Shown in pieces: positions 43,325 through 51,239 of a DNA stretch of 64,000 nt. Below the pieces are notes generated by a model. That model did no database searches. It was not told where the DNA came from and worked only from the letters and a program-made list of their open reading frames with translations. Origin of the DNA: Palsa-343 sp036269135 (GTDB taxonomy: Bacteria > Acidobacteriota > Terriglobia > Terriglobales > Acidobacteriaceae). A program made the position numbers and the translations under genes. How positions within the stretch are numbered: the stretch's first letter is position 1; each line of letters begins with the position of its first letter. Location of the stretch: assembly GCA_036269135.1 (NCBI GenBank), contig DATASQ010000022.1, positions 124,001 to 188,000 on the forward strand, in the 5' to 3' direction.

Positions 43325-46300
43325 ATGAGCACAGTTCGAATCAATGAGTTAGCGCGTGAGTTGGAAGTTAAGAGCAGAGAGATTCTTGACGCGCTCACAG
43401 CGGTCGGAGTTACCGAGAAGAAGACGCATTCGAGTTCAATCGAAGCGGACGAGGCAGAGCGTGTGCGCGCTCATGTCACAAGAGCGCGCGGTGGTAGTGC
43501 GCCGTCCCGCCATGAGGCGGAGATTAAGCCGAAGATTGACTGGTCGCAGGTTCACCACGTCGGCGACGTAGCCAGGGCCATCCTGGAGAAGAAGCAGCGC
43601 GAAACAGCGGCGCAGACAGCTCCGCCCAGGCCCGCGGCTCCGCCGGCCAGTGCTCCGGCGGCCAGTGTTCCTGCACCCCCGCGTCCCCCGGCCGTGATTG
43701 CCGGGCCGCCCGCCGCCACCCGGCCGACGCCGCCCAGCCCGAGCGCCGTTCCGCCACCTCCCCTGGAGACCAGGCCGGCTCCCAGAAAGATTGTTCCGCA
43801 ACCGCGGCAGGCGCCCAACCTGGTTGTGGCTCCGCCTGTGCAGCGGCCCGGTGTGGTCGCGCCGGCGGCGCAGACGCCGGCCATTGCCTCCAAACCGCCG
43901 GTGGGTCCGGTAGTGGTGAAGCCTCCCGTCACGGTGGCTCCGGCAGCCGGTGCTCCGATCGATGGGCGGCCTGGGACTGCACCTGCGGCCGTGGCCGCTA
44001 AGCCTCCGGTCGTTGCGGCGGCCAGTCCGGCAGCTATGCCGGCGGTCCATAGTCCGGCAGCGGCGCCGGCGATGAGCGCCAGCGCGGCCCCCGCGCCCAC
44101 TCCGAAGGTAGAAGTCGCGCCGGCAGCAGCAGCGACAGCACCGGAAGCGCCTGTGGTACCGAAACCGGCGGCTCCTCCGCCGCGGCGCGTGATCATGCCG
44201 CAAACCGGGCCGCGGCCCGTCTACAGCGCACCGCCGCCAGTTCCGGGGGCAGCGGCAGCACCGGGCGGCATCCAGCGCGGACGACCGATTTTCGATCGGC
44301 GCCCGACGGGCGGCCCAGGGGGACCGCGGCCGCCGATGGGCATGCCAGGGCAGCAGCCCGGCGCCCGGCGTCCGATGCATCCAACGCGTTCGCAGCCGAC
44401 GGGTCCAGGCGGACCGGGCGGTCGTCCGGGTATGGGCGCGCGGCCTGGCTTTGGGGCGCGGCCTGGATTTGGCCAGCGTCCAGGCATGGGGGGCGCACCC
44501 GCGTTGCCGCCTCCGGGTGAGGCGCCTCGCGCCCAGCGGCCGGGTCCCCCGAGAGGCCGGGGACGCCAGCAGTACCCCAAGACCAAAGAAGGCCCGATGA
44601 AGGGCTTTGCTCCTCCTTCGCGGATGGCGGCGCAGGTCCCGACCGGACCGGTGCCGATCACGCGCACCATTACCGTGACGGAAGGCATCAGCGTGAAGGA
44701 TCTGGCGGAGAAACTCGAAATCCGCGCCAAGGACCTGATCGCCACCCTGCTGATGCGCGGCGTCTTCGTGACCGTGAACCAGACGCTCGACGTGGAGCTG
44801 GTGAAGGATGTCGCGCGGCAGTTTGGCGCCGATGTGCAGGCGATCACCTTCGAGGATCAGATGGCGAACGAAGCCATCGAGAGCATGCTCTCCACCGAAA
44901 ATCCCGACGAGCTGGAAGTGACGCGGCCGCCGGTGGTGACGGTGATGGGCCATGTCGATCACGGCAAGACGTCGCTGCTGGACGCGATCCGCGAGACGGA
45001 CGTGGCGGGTGGCGAAGCGGGCGGGATCACGCAGCACATCGGCGCCTATAAGGTGAAGATCGGCAAGGCGGATTCGCCGGCCTTCGGGCGGGAAATCGTC
45101 TTCCTCGATACGCCGGGTCACGAAGCCTTCACGCGCATGCGTGCGCGCGGCGCCAAGGTCACGGACATTGTCGTGATCGTGGTGGCGGCCGATGACGGCG
45201 TGATGCCGCAGACCCTCGAAGCGATTGACCACGCCAAAGCGGCGAACGTGCCGATGATCGTCGCGGTCAACAAGATCGACAAGCCCGAGGCCCAGCCGGA
45301 TCGGGTGAAGAAGCAACTCGCGGATCGCGGGCTGGTGCCGGAAGACTGGGGCGGCAGCACGGTTTTCGTCGATGTATCGGCGAAGAAGCGGATCAACCTG
45401 GATCTGCTCCTGGAAATGGTCTGCCTGGTCGCCGACCTGCAGACGTTGAAAGCTACTCCCAACCGCTCGGCGGTGGGCACGGTGCTGGAAGCCAAGCTGG
45501 ATCGTGGACGCGGCGCGGTGGCCACGGTGCTGGTCCAGAACGGTACGCTGAAAAACCAGGACAATTTTGTCGTGGGCAACACCTTCGGCAAGATCCGCGC
45601 GATGTTTGACGATCGCGGGCGTCCTGTGGAAGAAGGCGGCCCCTCGACACCGGTAGAGATCCTCGGACTGGAAGCGATGCCCGATGCGGGCGACACCTTC
45701 CTGGTCGTGAGCGATCGCGACAAGGCGCGCGGTATTGGGCAGTATCGGAAGATGCGCGAGCGCGAGGCAGCGCTGGCGAAGTCTTCCCGCGTCACGCTGG
45801 AAGGCCTGGCGGATCAGATCAAGCAGGCCGGAATGAAGGAACTGCCGCTGATTTTGAAAGCGGACGTGACCGGTTCGGAAGAAGTGCTGGCCGATTCGCT
45901 GCAGAAGATGTCGACCGAGAAGGTACGCATCAAGGTGATCCACTCCGGTGTGGGTGCGATTACGGAGAGCGACGTGCTGCTGGCGTCGGCTTCGAACGCC
46001 ATCATCATCGGGTTCAATGTGCGGCCTGAACGCAAGGTCGCCGACCTGGCGGAGCAGGAAGAGGTGGAGATCCGGCTGCACTCGATCATCTACGAGTTGC
46101 AGGACGAGATCCACAAGGCAATGCTGGGGCTGCTGGAACCGGTATTCCGCGAGTCGGCGCTGGGCAGGGCCGAAGTGCTGAATGTCTTCCGGATTCCGAA
46201 GGTGGGCACCATCCTCGGCTGCCGGGTGACCGATGGCGTGCTGCGCCGCGATGCCGATGTGCGTCTGATGCGCGATGGCGAGTCGGTCTTCAAGGGCAAG

Positions 46301-46450
46301 CTGAGTTCGCTGAAGCGCTTTAAGGACGATGTGCGCGAAGTGACCAACGGCATGGAATGCGGCGTGGGCATCAACTTCAGCGACGTGAAAGTTGGGGACA
46401 CGGTCGAAGCGTTCGTCACTGAGAAGATCGCGGCGGAACTAACGGCCTAA
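43325..46450 (+). CDS. infB: Translation initiation factor IF-2
   Basis: A 1041-residue GTPase that places fMet-tRNA on the 30S subunit. The N-terminal IF2N module (STVRINELARELEVKSREIL) is followed by a very Pro/Ala/Gly-rich linker of about 350 residues (70-420). A second IF2N-like domain (VKDLAEKLEIRAKDLIATLL) precedes the G domain, with G1 GHVDHGKTSLLD, G3 DTPGHEAF and G4 NKIDKPEAQ. Domains II-IV follow and end in the fMet-tRNA-binding C2 region. GGGGA stands just before the ATG. It is longer than E. coli IF-2 (890) mainly because of the linker. A terminator follows. Confidence 0.97.
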   Translation: MSTVRINELARELEVKSREILDALTAVGVTEKKTHSSSIEADEAERVRAHVTRARGGSAPSRHEAEIKPKIDWSQVHHVGDVARAILEKKQRETAAQTAPPRPAAPPASAPAASVPAPPRPPAVIAGPPAATRPTPPSPSAVPPPPLETRPAPRKIVPQPRQAPNLVVAPPVQRPGVVAPAAQTPAIASKPPVGPVVVKPPVTVAPAAGAPIDGRPGTAPAAVAAKPPVVAAASPAAMPAVHSPAAAPAMSASAAPAPTPKVEVAPAAAATAPEAPVVPKPAAPPPRRVIMPQTGPRPVYSAPPPVPGAAAAPGGIQRGRPIFDRRPTGGPGGPRPPMGMPGQQPGARRPMHPTRSQPTGPGGPGGRPGMGARPGFGARPGFGQRPGMGGAPALPPPGEAPRAQRPGPPRGRGRQQYPKTKEGPMKGFAPPSRMAAQVPTGPVPITRTITVTEGISVKDLAEKLEIRAKDLIATLLMRGVFVTVNQTLDVELVKDVARQFGADVQAITFEDQMANEAIESMLSTENPDELEVTRPPVVTVMGHVDHGKTSLLDAIRETDVAGGEAGGITQHIGAYKVKIGKADSPAFGREIVFLDTPGHEAFTRMRARGAKVTDIVVIVVAADDGVMPQTLEAIDHAKAANVPMIVAVNKIDKPEAQPDRVKKQLADRGLVPEDWGGSTVFVDVSAKKRINLDLLLEMVCLVADLQTLKATPNRSAVGTVLEAKLDRGRGAVATVLVQNGTLKNQDNFVVGNTFGKIRAMFDDRGRPVEEGGPSTPVEILGLEAMPDAGDTFLVVSDRDKARGIGQYRKMREREAALAKSSRVTLEGLADQIKQAGMKELPLILKADVTGSEEVLADSLQKMSTEKVRIKVIHSGVGAITESDVLLASASNAIIIGFNVRPERKVADLAEQEEVEIRLHSIIYELQDEIHKAMLGLLEPVFRESALGRAEVLNVFRIPKVGTILGCRVTDGVLRRDADVRLMRDGESVFKGKLSSLKRFKDDVREVTNGMECGVGINFSDVKVGDTVEAFVTEKIAAELTA

Positions 46451-46454
46451 ATAC

Positions 46455-46475
46455 AGCCGGTAGCCGGTAGCCAAA
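46455..46475. repeat. Heptamer array, AGCCGGT-type
   Basis: Three 7-base units, AGCCGGT, AGCCGGT and AGCCAAA, lie between the infB stop codon and its terminator. Confidence 0.6.
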
Positions 46476-46478
46476 CGA

Positions 46479-46509
46479 AGCGCTCGGCGAAAGCCGGGCG
46501 CTTTTCTTT
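46479..46509 (+). terminator. Rho-independent terminator of infB
   Basis: AGCGCTCGGC-GAAA-GCCGGGCGCT forms a 10-bp stem (one G-T pair) with a GAAA tetraloop, followed by TTTCTTT. It lies about 30 bases after the infB stop codon. Confidence 0.9.
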
Positions 46510-46536
46510 GGGGCGCGGCAACGGCACTGGAGAAGG

Positions 46537-47259
46537 ATGATGGCGGAGGGGTCCATTCGAGTCGGGCCGGAGGATCGCGTTTTCGTGCTGACCGGTGCCG
46601 GCGTCAGTGCCGAGAGCGGGCTGAAGACCTTCCGGGACCAGGACGGGCTGTGGGAAGGCTATCGCGTAGAGGAAGTGGCGACTCCCGAGGCGTGGGAGGA
46701 AGACGCTGCGCGGGTGTGGCGCTTTTACAGTCAGCGGCGGAGCGATGCCCGGCGCGCGGAGCCCAACGCCGCGCATCGCGCTCTGGTGGAGCTGGAACGG
46801 CAACTGGGCGAGCGCTTCTTCCTGTGCACGCAGAATGTGGACGACCTGCACGAACGTGCGGGGTCGCAGCGGCTGCTGCATATGCATGGCGAGCTTTTCG
46901 TGTCGCGCTGCGAGGACAATTGCGGGCGCGCGCCGTTCCCGGATCAGGCGCTCTATGAGTCCGCGGAAGGAATTGCGCGCTGCGCCTGCGGTGGCCGGAT
47001 TCGGCCTCACATTGTCTGGTTCGGTGAGATGCCTCTGGAAATGGATCGCATTCAGAGCGAGATCGATCGCTGTACCGTCATGCTGGTGGTGGGGACATCG
47101 GGCGCTGTGTATCCCGCGGCCAATTTCGTGCGCTGGGCTGGACCCTCTGTGCGGAAGTACTATATCGGCCCGGAAGAGCCGATGAATGCGACTGCCTTCA
47201 CGGAGATTGTTTTGGGTAATGCCGGTGAGGTTCTGCCTGGACTGATGAAAGCGGAATAA
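46537..47259 (+). CDS. cobB: Sirtuin (NAD-dependent protein deacylase)
   Basis: A 240-residue sirtuin. NAD-binding motif LTGAGVSAESGLKTFR, TQNVDDLHERAG, catalytic H117 (HMHGE), zinc cysteines C125, C129, C149 and C151, and the GTSGAVYPAA loop are present. Y64 and R67 (RFYSQRRSDAR) match the Y-x-x-R pair that in class III sirtuins (SIRT5, E. coli CobB) recognises succinyl- or malonyl-lysine, so desuccinylase activity is likely. ATG 46537 and ATG 46540 both follow GGAGAAGG; the second has the better spacing. It lies just after the infB terminator and is probably monocistronic. Confidence 0.93.
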   Translation: MMAEGSIRVGPEDRVFVLTGAGVSAESGLKTFRDQDGLWEGYRVEEVATPEAWEEDAARVWRFYSQRRSDARRAEPNAAHRALVELERQLGERFFLCTQNVDDLHERAGSQRLLHMHGELFVSRCEDNCGRAPFPDQALYESAEGIARCACGGRIRPHIVWFGEMPLEMDRIQSEIDRCTVMLVVGTSGAVYPAANFVRWAGPSVRKYYIGPEEPMNATAFTEIVLGNAGEVLPGLMKAE

Positions 47260-47314
47260 CAGGGCTCGCCGGGCTAAGAAGCGTGCAAGCCAGCCAATCG
47301 GCAGCTGCGGGGGT

Positions 47315-47749
47315 CTACCGGATGCCGGTCTCCGGCTCAGAAGGGGCTTGCAGCGGAGGCGTCTCCTTCAGCGCGGTGCGCACGCGAGTAATTTCCTCGC
47401 TGATCAGACGCATGGCGAGAAAGCAGAGGCGCGGCGAGTACTCCAGCAGCTCCGAGACGCGACGGCTGGGCACAAAGCCCAACTCGGCAGGAAACTCCGC
47501 CACCTCCGCGGTAAGGCTGTAATGGCCGGTGAGAGTCGCCGGCAGGCCGACAATTTCACCGGGGCCCAGAATGCGGGGCGGATAAAGGTCGTTCGGCACG
47601 CCCAACGACAGGCGGATGGCCCCCTTCCGGACAATAAAGACGCCGGAAACCGGGTCGCCGCTGCGGAAGAGGACCGCATCCGGGTTCATCGATACGTCGG
47701 AGGCGATCCGATTTAGCTCAGAAACCAGTTCAGAGAGATCGAGTGACAT
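47315..47749 (-). CDS. Stand-alone cyclic-nucleotide-binding domain protein
   Basis: A 144-residue protein of the Crp/Fnr cNMP-binding fold: NPDAVLFRSGDPVSGVFIVR (beta-roll entry), KGAIRLSLG, RILGPGEIVGLPATLTG (phosphate-binding-cassette region), ending in a long C helix (LCFLAMRLISEEITRVRTAL). It stops after that helix, so there is no helix-turn-helix; full Crp proteins have about 210-230 residues. The PBC arginine typical of cAMP binders is not evident. The protein is intact rather than truncated, as the frame closes normally. It may modulate a partner or bind another ligand. Confidence 0.78.
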   Translation of the reverse strand: MSLDLSELVSELNRIASDVSMNPDAVLFRSGDPVSGVFIVRKGAIRLSLGVPNDLYPPRILGPGEIVGLPATLTGHYSLTAEVAEFPAELGFVPSRRVSELLEYSPRLCFLAMRLISEEITRVRTALKETPPLQAPSEPETGIR

Positions 47750-47887
47750 GGGTATCGGTTGGACTGGCCCGTCATTTCAACCTTCCAGCCCCTGCCGAGT
47801 GTTACCTGAACCAGCGAATCCGCATGTGATGCAGATCACAAAAGGGGCGCTTTCCCTGGCGTTTGGCACGGTTTGGCGCGAGATGGC

Positions 47888-48676
47888 TCAATGGCGAGAG
47901 CCGGAACCCGGGTTAGCCATCGAATCGTTGAAACTCCGGACGAACTCGTCATATTTGTCTCGGCCTTGTTCGGCCGCATAGCGCAACGGATGCACCCGCT
48001 GCACCAGAATTTCCTTCTGCTCGGGATGATTGCGCAGAATGTCGATGACTTCGGCAACGAACTCGTCCAGAGGCATCGCACGTGGGTCCTGCGCCTGCCG
48101 CGTCCCCATCAGTTCCGTCTGGACATACGGGGGCACTAATTCGAGCACGTCCACGCTGGTATCGCGCAGCTGGTAGCGGAGCGACTGGGTCCAGGAATGA
48201 ACAGCCGCCTTGGTCGCACAATACGTCGGGGTTGTGGCCATCGGGACGAAGGCCAGCCCGGAGCTGACATTCATGATCGCGGCATGGCGCTGTTTTTTCA
48301 GATGGGGCAGCAGCAGACCCGTGAGACGCATCGGCGCCAGCAGATTTGTGGCGATGGTCTGTCCGGCCACATCTTCCTGCGCGGGACCGTCATTGAGATT
48401 CTCGGGCTTCATGATGCCGGCGTTGTTGATCAGGACGTTGACATTGGGATAGTGCCGGACGATGTCGTCGGCAAATGCGGGAAGGCCCTCCAGATTCTGC
48501 ACGTCAACAACCGCGGCGTGAATGCGCGGATTCCTGGCCACGATCTCTTCCATCAGTGCCTGGCGCCGGCCGGCGACGATGACCTGATTGCCGAGCTGGT
48601 GGAAGGCGATGGCCAGCGCGCGGCCAATTCCCGAACTGCCGCCTGTAATCAGGATGGTGTTGCCGGTCATCTGCAT
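47888..48676 (-). CDS. Short-chain dehydrogenase (DltE-like SDR)
   Basis: A 262-residue classical SDR. NAD(P)-binding TGGSSGIGRALA, NNAGIM, and the catalytic S/Y/K set in MNVSSGLAF and YCATKAAV are all present. The sequence resembles the DltE/YciK-like subgroup; RR after the second strand (VIVAGRRQ) suggests NADPH. A GGGAG sequence lies about ten bases upstream of ATG 48676. It is divergent from a thioredoxin-like gene, and the shared promoter contains a 13-bp palindrome also found before the MarR gene. Confidence 0.88.
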   Translation of the reverse strand: MQMTGNTILITGGSSGIGRALAIAFHQLGNQVIVAGRRQALMEEIVARNPRIHAAVVDVQNLEGLPAFADDIVRHYPNVNVLINNAGIMKPENLNDGPAQEDVAGQTIATNLLAPMRLTGLLLPHLKKQRHAAIMNVSSGLAFVPMATTPTYCATKAAVHSWTQSLRYQLRDTSVDVLELVPPYVQTELMGTRQAQDPRAMPLDEFVAEVIDILRNHPEQKEILVQRVHPLRYAAEQGRDKYDEFVRSFNDSMANPGSGSRH

Positions 48677-48732
48677 ACGACGTCAACTCCCTCTTCGATC
48701 AAACTGCTCCCTTACTGGATAGATGGCAAAAT

Positions 48733-48745
48733 ATCGCGTTGCGAT
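48733..48745. promoter_or_regulatory. Palindromic operator candidate (MarR-type), SDR/thioredoxin promoter
   Basis: ATCGCGTTGCGAT is the exact reverse complement of the site at 50714-50726 in the MarR/monooxygenase promoter. It lies 57 bases upstream of the SDR start and 81 bases upstream of the thioredoxin-like start. Confidence 0.55.
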
Positions 48746-48825
48746 GTCGAGGAAGAATCCCATCGACATTTCCGTTCTGATGGATAATGGCTGAACCGCA
48801 CCTTTTGTTTTTTCCGGAGATGCTC

Positions 48826-49428
48826 ATGCTGCTGCGTTCTGTCGCGCTCGCCCGATCCTGCCGATATGCTGTCCTCGCCTGTTGTCTGGCGTCTGCGCCG
48901 TTGGCCGCGACGGCGGCCGCCGTGCCCGATGGGGGAGAATCCGCTTCGGTCATCCTGCATCGCGCCGAGGACCAGGCACGCGCTGAACACAAGAATATTT
49001 TGCTGGAATTCGGGGCGTCCTGGTGCGTCAACTGCCGGCTCTATGACCGTTTTCTGGCCGATCCGCGGATGCATGCGCTGATGAGCCGCGCGTTTGTCTT
49101 TGTCACCATGGATACGGGTGAATCGCCCAAAGACAAGAAACACGCCAACACGCCCGGCGGGGTCGATTTCGAGGATTCCGTTGGAGGCAAGGACGCGGGG
49201 TGGCCGTTCCTCGTGATTCTCAACGCCAGCGGCAGGCCGGTCGTCGATTCCGATCGACCGGATGCGAAGGCGAAGACCGGCAAGAGCAATATTGGATATC
49301 CCTTCGCTCCCGAGGAGATCGACTGGTTTGTGGAAATGCTGCGCCGCGGCGCCCCCTCGCTGAACGCCGAGGACCGCGGCCAGGTTCACGCGTGGCTGGC
49401 AGCGTTTGCATCGGGTCAGCGTCACTGA
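48826..49428 (+). CDS. Exported thioredoxin-fold protein
   Basis: A 200-residue protein with a signal peptide (LLRSVALARSCRYAVLACCL then ASAPLAATAAA) and a thioredoxin-like domain of the DUF255/DsbD-C type: NILLEFGASWCVNCRLYDRF with redox pair C67 and C70 (W-C-x-x-C), then AFVFVTMDTGES and GWPFLVILNASGRPV (cis-Pro). ATG 48826 is chosen because GGAG sits six bases upstream; 48787 and 48820 are in frame. It probably acts as a periplasmic disulfide reductase or carrier. The promoter region is shared with the SDR gene and holds a MarR-type palindrome. Confidence 0.83.
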   Translation: MLLRSVALARSCRYAVLACCLASAPLAATAAAVPDGGESASVILHRAEDQARAEHKNILLEFGASWCVNCRLYDRFLADPRMHALMSRAFVFVTMDTGESPKDKKHANTPGGVDFEDSVGGKDAGWPFLVILNASGRPVVDSDRPDAKAKTGKSNIGYPFAPEEIDWFVEMLRRGAPSLNAEDRGQVHAWLAAFASGQRH

Positions 49429-49434
49429 GGCTCA

Positions 49435-50640
49435 TCAGAACGGAAGTCGTGCGGCTTCGTAATCGGGGATTTCGATTCGATCGTAGAGACTCCGTCCAAC
49501 CGCGAGACTGGCGATCCACGGGCGGCTCATCAGACGCAGGGCTCCGTTGCGCAGCGCGAGAGCCACGCGGGAGCGAGGCGCGAAGAAATCCACCATGCGC
49601 GGCGCGGCCTTCTGCTTGCCGAGCACGAAGGGACCGAAGCGCTGCTGATATCGGGCAAACGCAGCAGCGGAATCTTCCGGAGAGCGGGAAAGTTCGCCCG
49701 CCAGGATGTAGGCGGCGACCATGGCGAGCGCCGAACCCTGTCCAGCCAGCAGCGAGACGCAGAAGGCCGAGTCTCCCGCCAGAGCCATGCGCTCGCGGGA
49801 CCAGGATCGCGTCGCGGTTCCCATGCGGATCTGGCTCACGCGATCGATGTAGAGTTCGGTGACGCCGTCGAGCGCTTCCAGGATCTGCGGAACCTCCCAG
49901 CCTGAGCCGCCGAAGCGCCGCCGCAGGAGAGCCTTTTGCTCCGCCAGCGTGGCCGGAATTGCCGGGTCCTGATCTTTGAAGGTCAACAGAAACATGGTGC
50001 GGTCGTCACGCATGGAAAACCGAGCGACCTGCTGACCGACCTCGGTGTGCATGACGTAGACCAGCTCGTCGCGCGGGACGTAGCCCGCGACCTGGAAAGC
50101 GGCCGCCTTGCAGCCCAGATATTTCTCAAAGCGGGCTTCGTCACCGAAGGCCATTTGCCGTACCCCGGAATGCAGGCCGTCGGTCCCGATGACCAGGTCG
50201 AAGGTGCGCGTGCTGCCGCTCTGGAAAGAGACGGTGACATCCTGATGCGACGGTGTGACGCGGGCGATGCGATCCCCGAAAAGCGCTTCGACGCGCCCCT
50301 CCAGCGCCTTATAAAGACAGTCGGCGAGGTCTCCACGCGCAAGGCTGAGGAAACGCCCCTGGGTTAGTTCGAAGAAGGCGCTGGTAGGCAGGCGGGCGAT
50401 GCAGCGTCCGCTATCGTTGAGAACGCGCATCTCCTGCACCTTGTAACCCAGCGGTTCGAGGGCAGGGAGGACGTGCATGCGTTCGGCAATATCGAAGCCG
50501 GCGCCCCAAAAATCGATGATGTAGCCGCCGGTGCGAACGCGCGGCGCGGATTCGACCAGGGTGGGTGTGAATCCGTAATGCAGCAGCCAGTAAGCGAGCG
50601 TGGGTCCGGCGATCCCCGCGCCGGCGATGAGAATCCGCAT
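49435..50640 (-). CDS. FAD-dependent aromatic-hydroxylase-type monooxygenase (TetX-like)
   Basis: A 401-residue group A flavin monooxygenase. The Rossmann motif ILIAGAGIAGPTLAYWLL opens the protein, which fixes the start at ATG 50640 (the frame extends upstream to 50709 across the operator region). The FAD/NADPH DG motif is LVIGTDGLHSGVR and the GD motif is MALAGDSAFCVSLLAGQGSA. Its sequence style is that of the TetX/antibiotic-modifying and polyketide-tailoring branch; the substrate is unknown. It is divergent from a MarR regulator across a 101-base promoter with two palindromes, so induction by a small aromatic or drug-like compound is likely. Confidence 0.87.
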   Translation of the reverse strand: MRILIAGAGIAGPTLAYWLLHYGFTPTLVESAPRVRTGGYIIDFWGAGFDIAERMHVLPALEPLGYKVQEMRVLNDSGRCIARLPTSAFFELTQGRFLSLARGDLADCLYKALEGRVEALFGDRIARVTPSHQDVTVSFQSGSTRTFDLVIGTDGLHSGVRQMAFGDEARFEKYLGCKAAAFQVAGYVPRDELVYVMHTEVGQQVARFSMRDDRTMFLLTFKDQDPAIPATLAEQKALLRRRFGGSGWEVPQILEALDGVTELYIDRVSQIRMGTATRSWSRERMALAGDSAFCVSLLAGQGSALAMVAAYILAGELSRSPEDSAAAFARYQQRFGPFVLGKQKAAPRMVDFFAPRSRVALALRNGALRLMSRPWIASLAVGRSLYDRIEIPDYEAARLPF

Positions 50641-50713
50641 CCCGTTCAGGGTACGACGAGGAAGAGCAACAGGACGGATTTGTCCCGCACACCGGGAAAT
50701 TCCTCGCAAATAG

Positions 50714-50726
50714 ATCGCAACGCGAT
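50714..50726. promoter_or_regulatory. Palindromic operator candidate 1, MarR/monooxygenase promoter
   Basis: ATCGCAACGCGAT is a near-perfect palindrome, identical as a 13-mer (reverse complement) to the site at 48733. Its centre is 22 bases, two helical turns, from that of the next site. Confidence 0.6.
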
Positions 50727-50735
50727 GTAAACTGG

Positions 50736-50748
50736 ATCGCGATGCGAT
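50736..50748. promoter_or_regulatory. Palindromic operator candidate 2, overlapping the MarR start codon
   Basis: ATCGCGATGCGAT is a second copy of the palindrome, with arms ATCGC/GCGAT. The predicted MarR ATG (50742) lies inside it, consistent with autorepression. Confidence 0.55.
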
Positions 50749-51239
50749 CTATCTCTCCCTCGACTTTCGACGCACAGCGCGATCCCGGACGCGTCAGTCA
50801 GGTCATGCTGCAGGATCTGGCGCAGTTCCGCTATCAGCTGCGCCGCTTTCTGCGCTTCAGCGAAAAGGCCGCCCGGGCCTGCGGCGTCACACCGCAGCAG
50901 CACCAGCTGATGCTGGGGATTGCCGGCTTTGCGCAGGCCGGCTCGGCCACGATTTCCGAGCTGGCGGAGTTTCTCCAGGAGCGGAATAACTCCGTGGTGG
51001 GACTGGTGGAGCGTGCGGCGCAGAGCGGACTGGTTCAGCGCGAGAGCGGGGCGCGCGACCGGCGACAGGTGGTGGTGTCGCTCACCGCACGCGGGAAAGA
51101 AATCCTGGCAGAGCTGAGCCAGCTGCATTTTGACGAGGTGCGGCGCATGCGTGCGGGGTTCGTGTCCCGAAATATGACCAGGGGCCGCGCCCGGGGCGGT
51201 ATTCGACCGCGGGGAGCCGCACGAAAGGCGACGGCGTGA
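50742..51239 (+). CDS. MarR-family transcriptional regulator
   Basis: A 165-residue winged-helix protein. MarR core: RYQLRRFLRFSEKAARACGV then TPQQHQLMLGIAG, the recognition-helix region SATISELAEFLQERNNSVVG then LVERAAQSGLVQRE and the wing SGARDRRQVVVSLTARGKEI. The tail is short and basic. ATG 50742 has no ribosome binding site; a TAAACT at 50728-50733 could be a -10 box giving a leaderless transcript. ATG 50805 is an alternative. The TGA overlaps the GTG of the ClC gene, so the two are coupled. It probably represses itself, the divergent monooxygenase and perhaps the SDR/thioredoxin pair. Confidence 0.88.
   Translation: MRSISPSTFDAQRDPGRVSQVMLQDLAQFRYQLRRFLRFSEKAARACGVTPQQHQLMLGIAGFAQAGSATISELAEFLQERNNSVVGLVERAAQSGLVQRESGARDRRQVVVSLTARGKEILAELSQLHFDEVRRMRAGFVSRNMTRGRARGGIRPRGAARKATA

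Noticed and set aside
43436..46114. 892-codon minus-strand open frame across infB
   Set aside because: It is antisense to the conserved IF-2 gene; the open frame results from codon third-position GC and the low-complexity linker.
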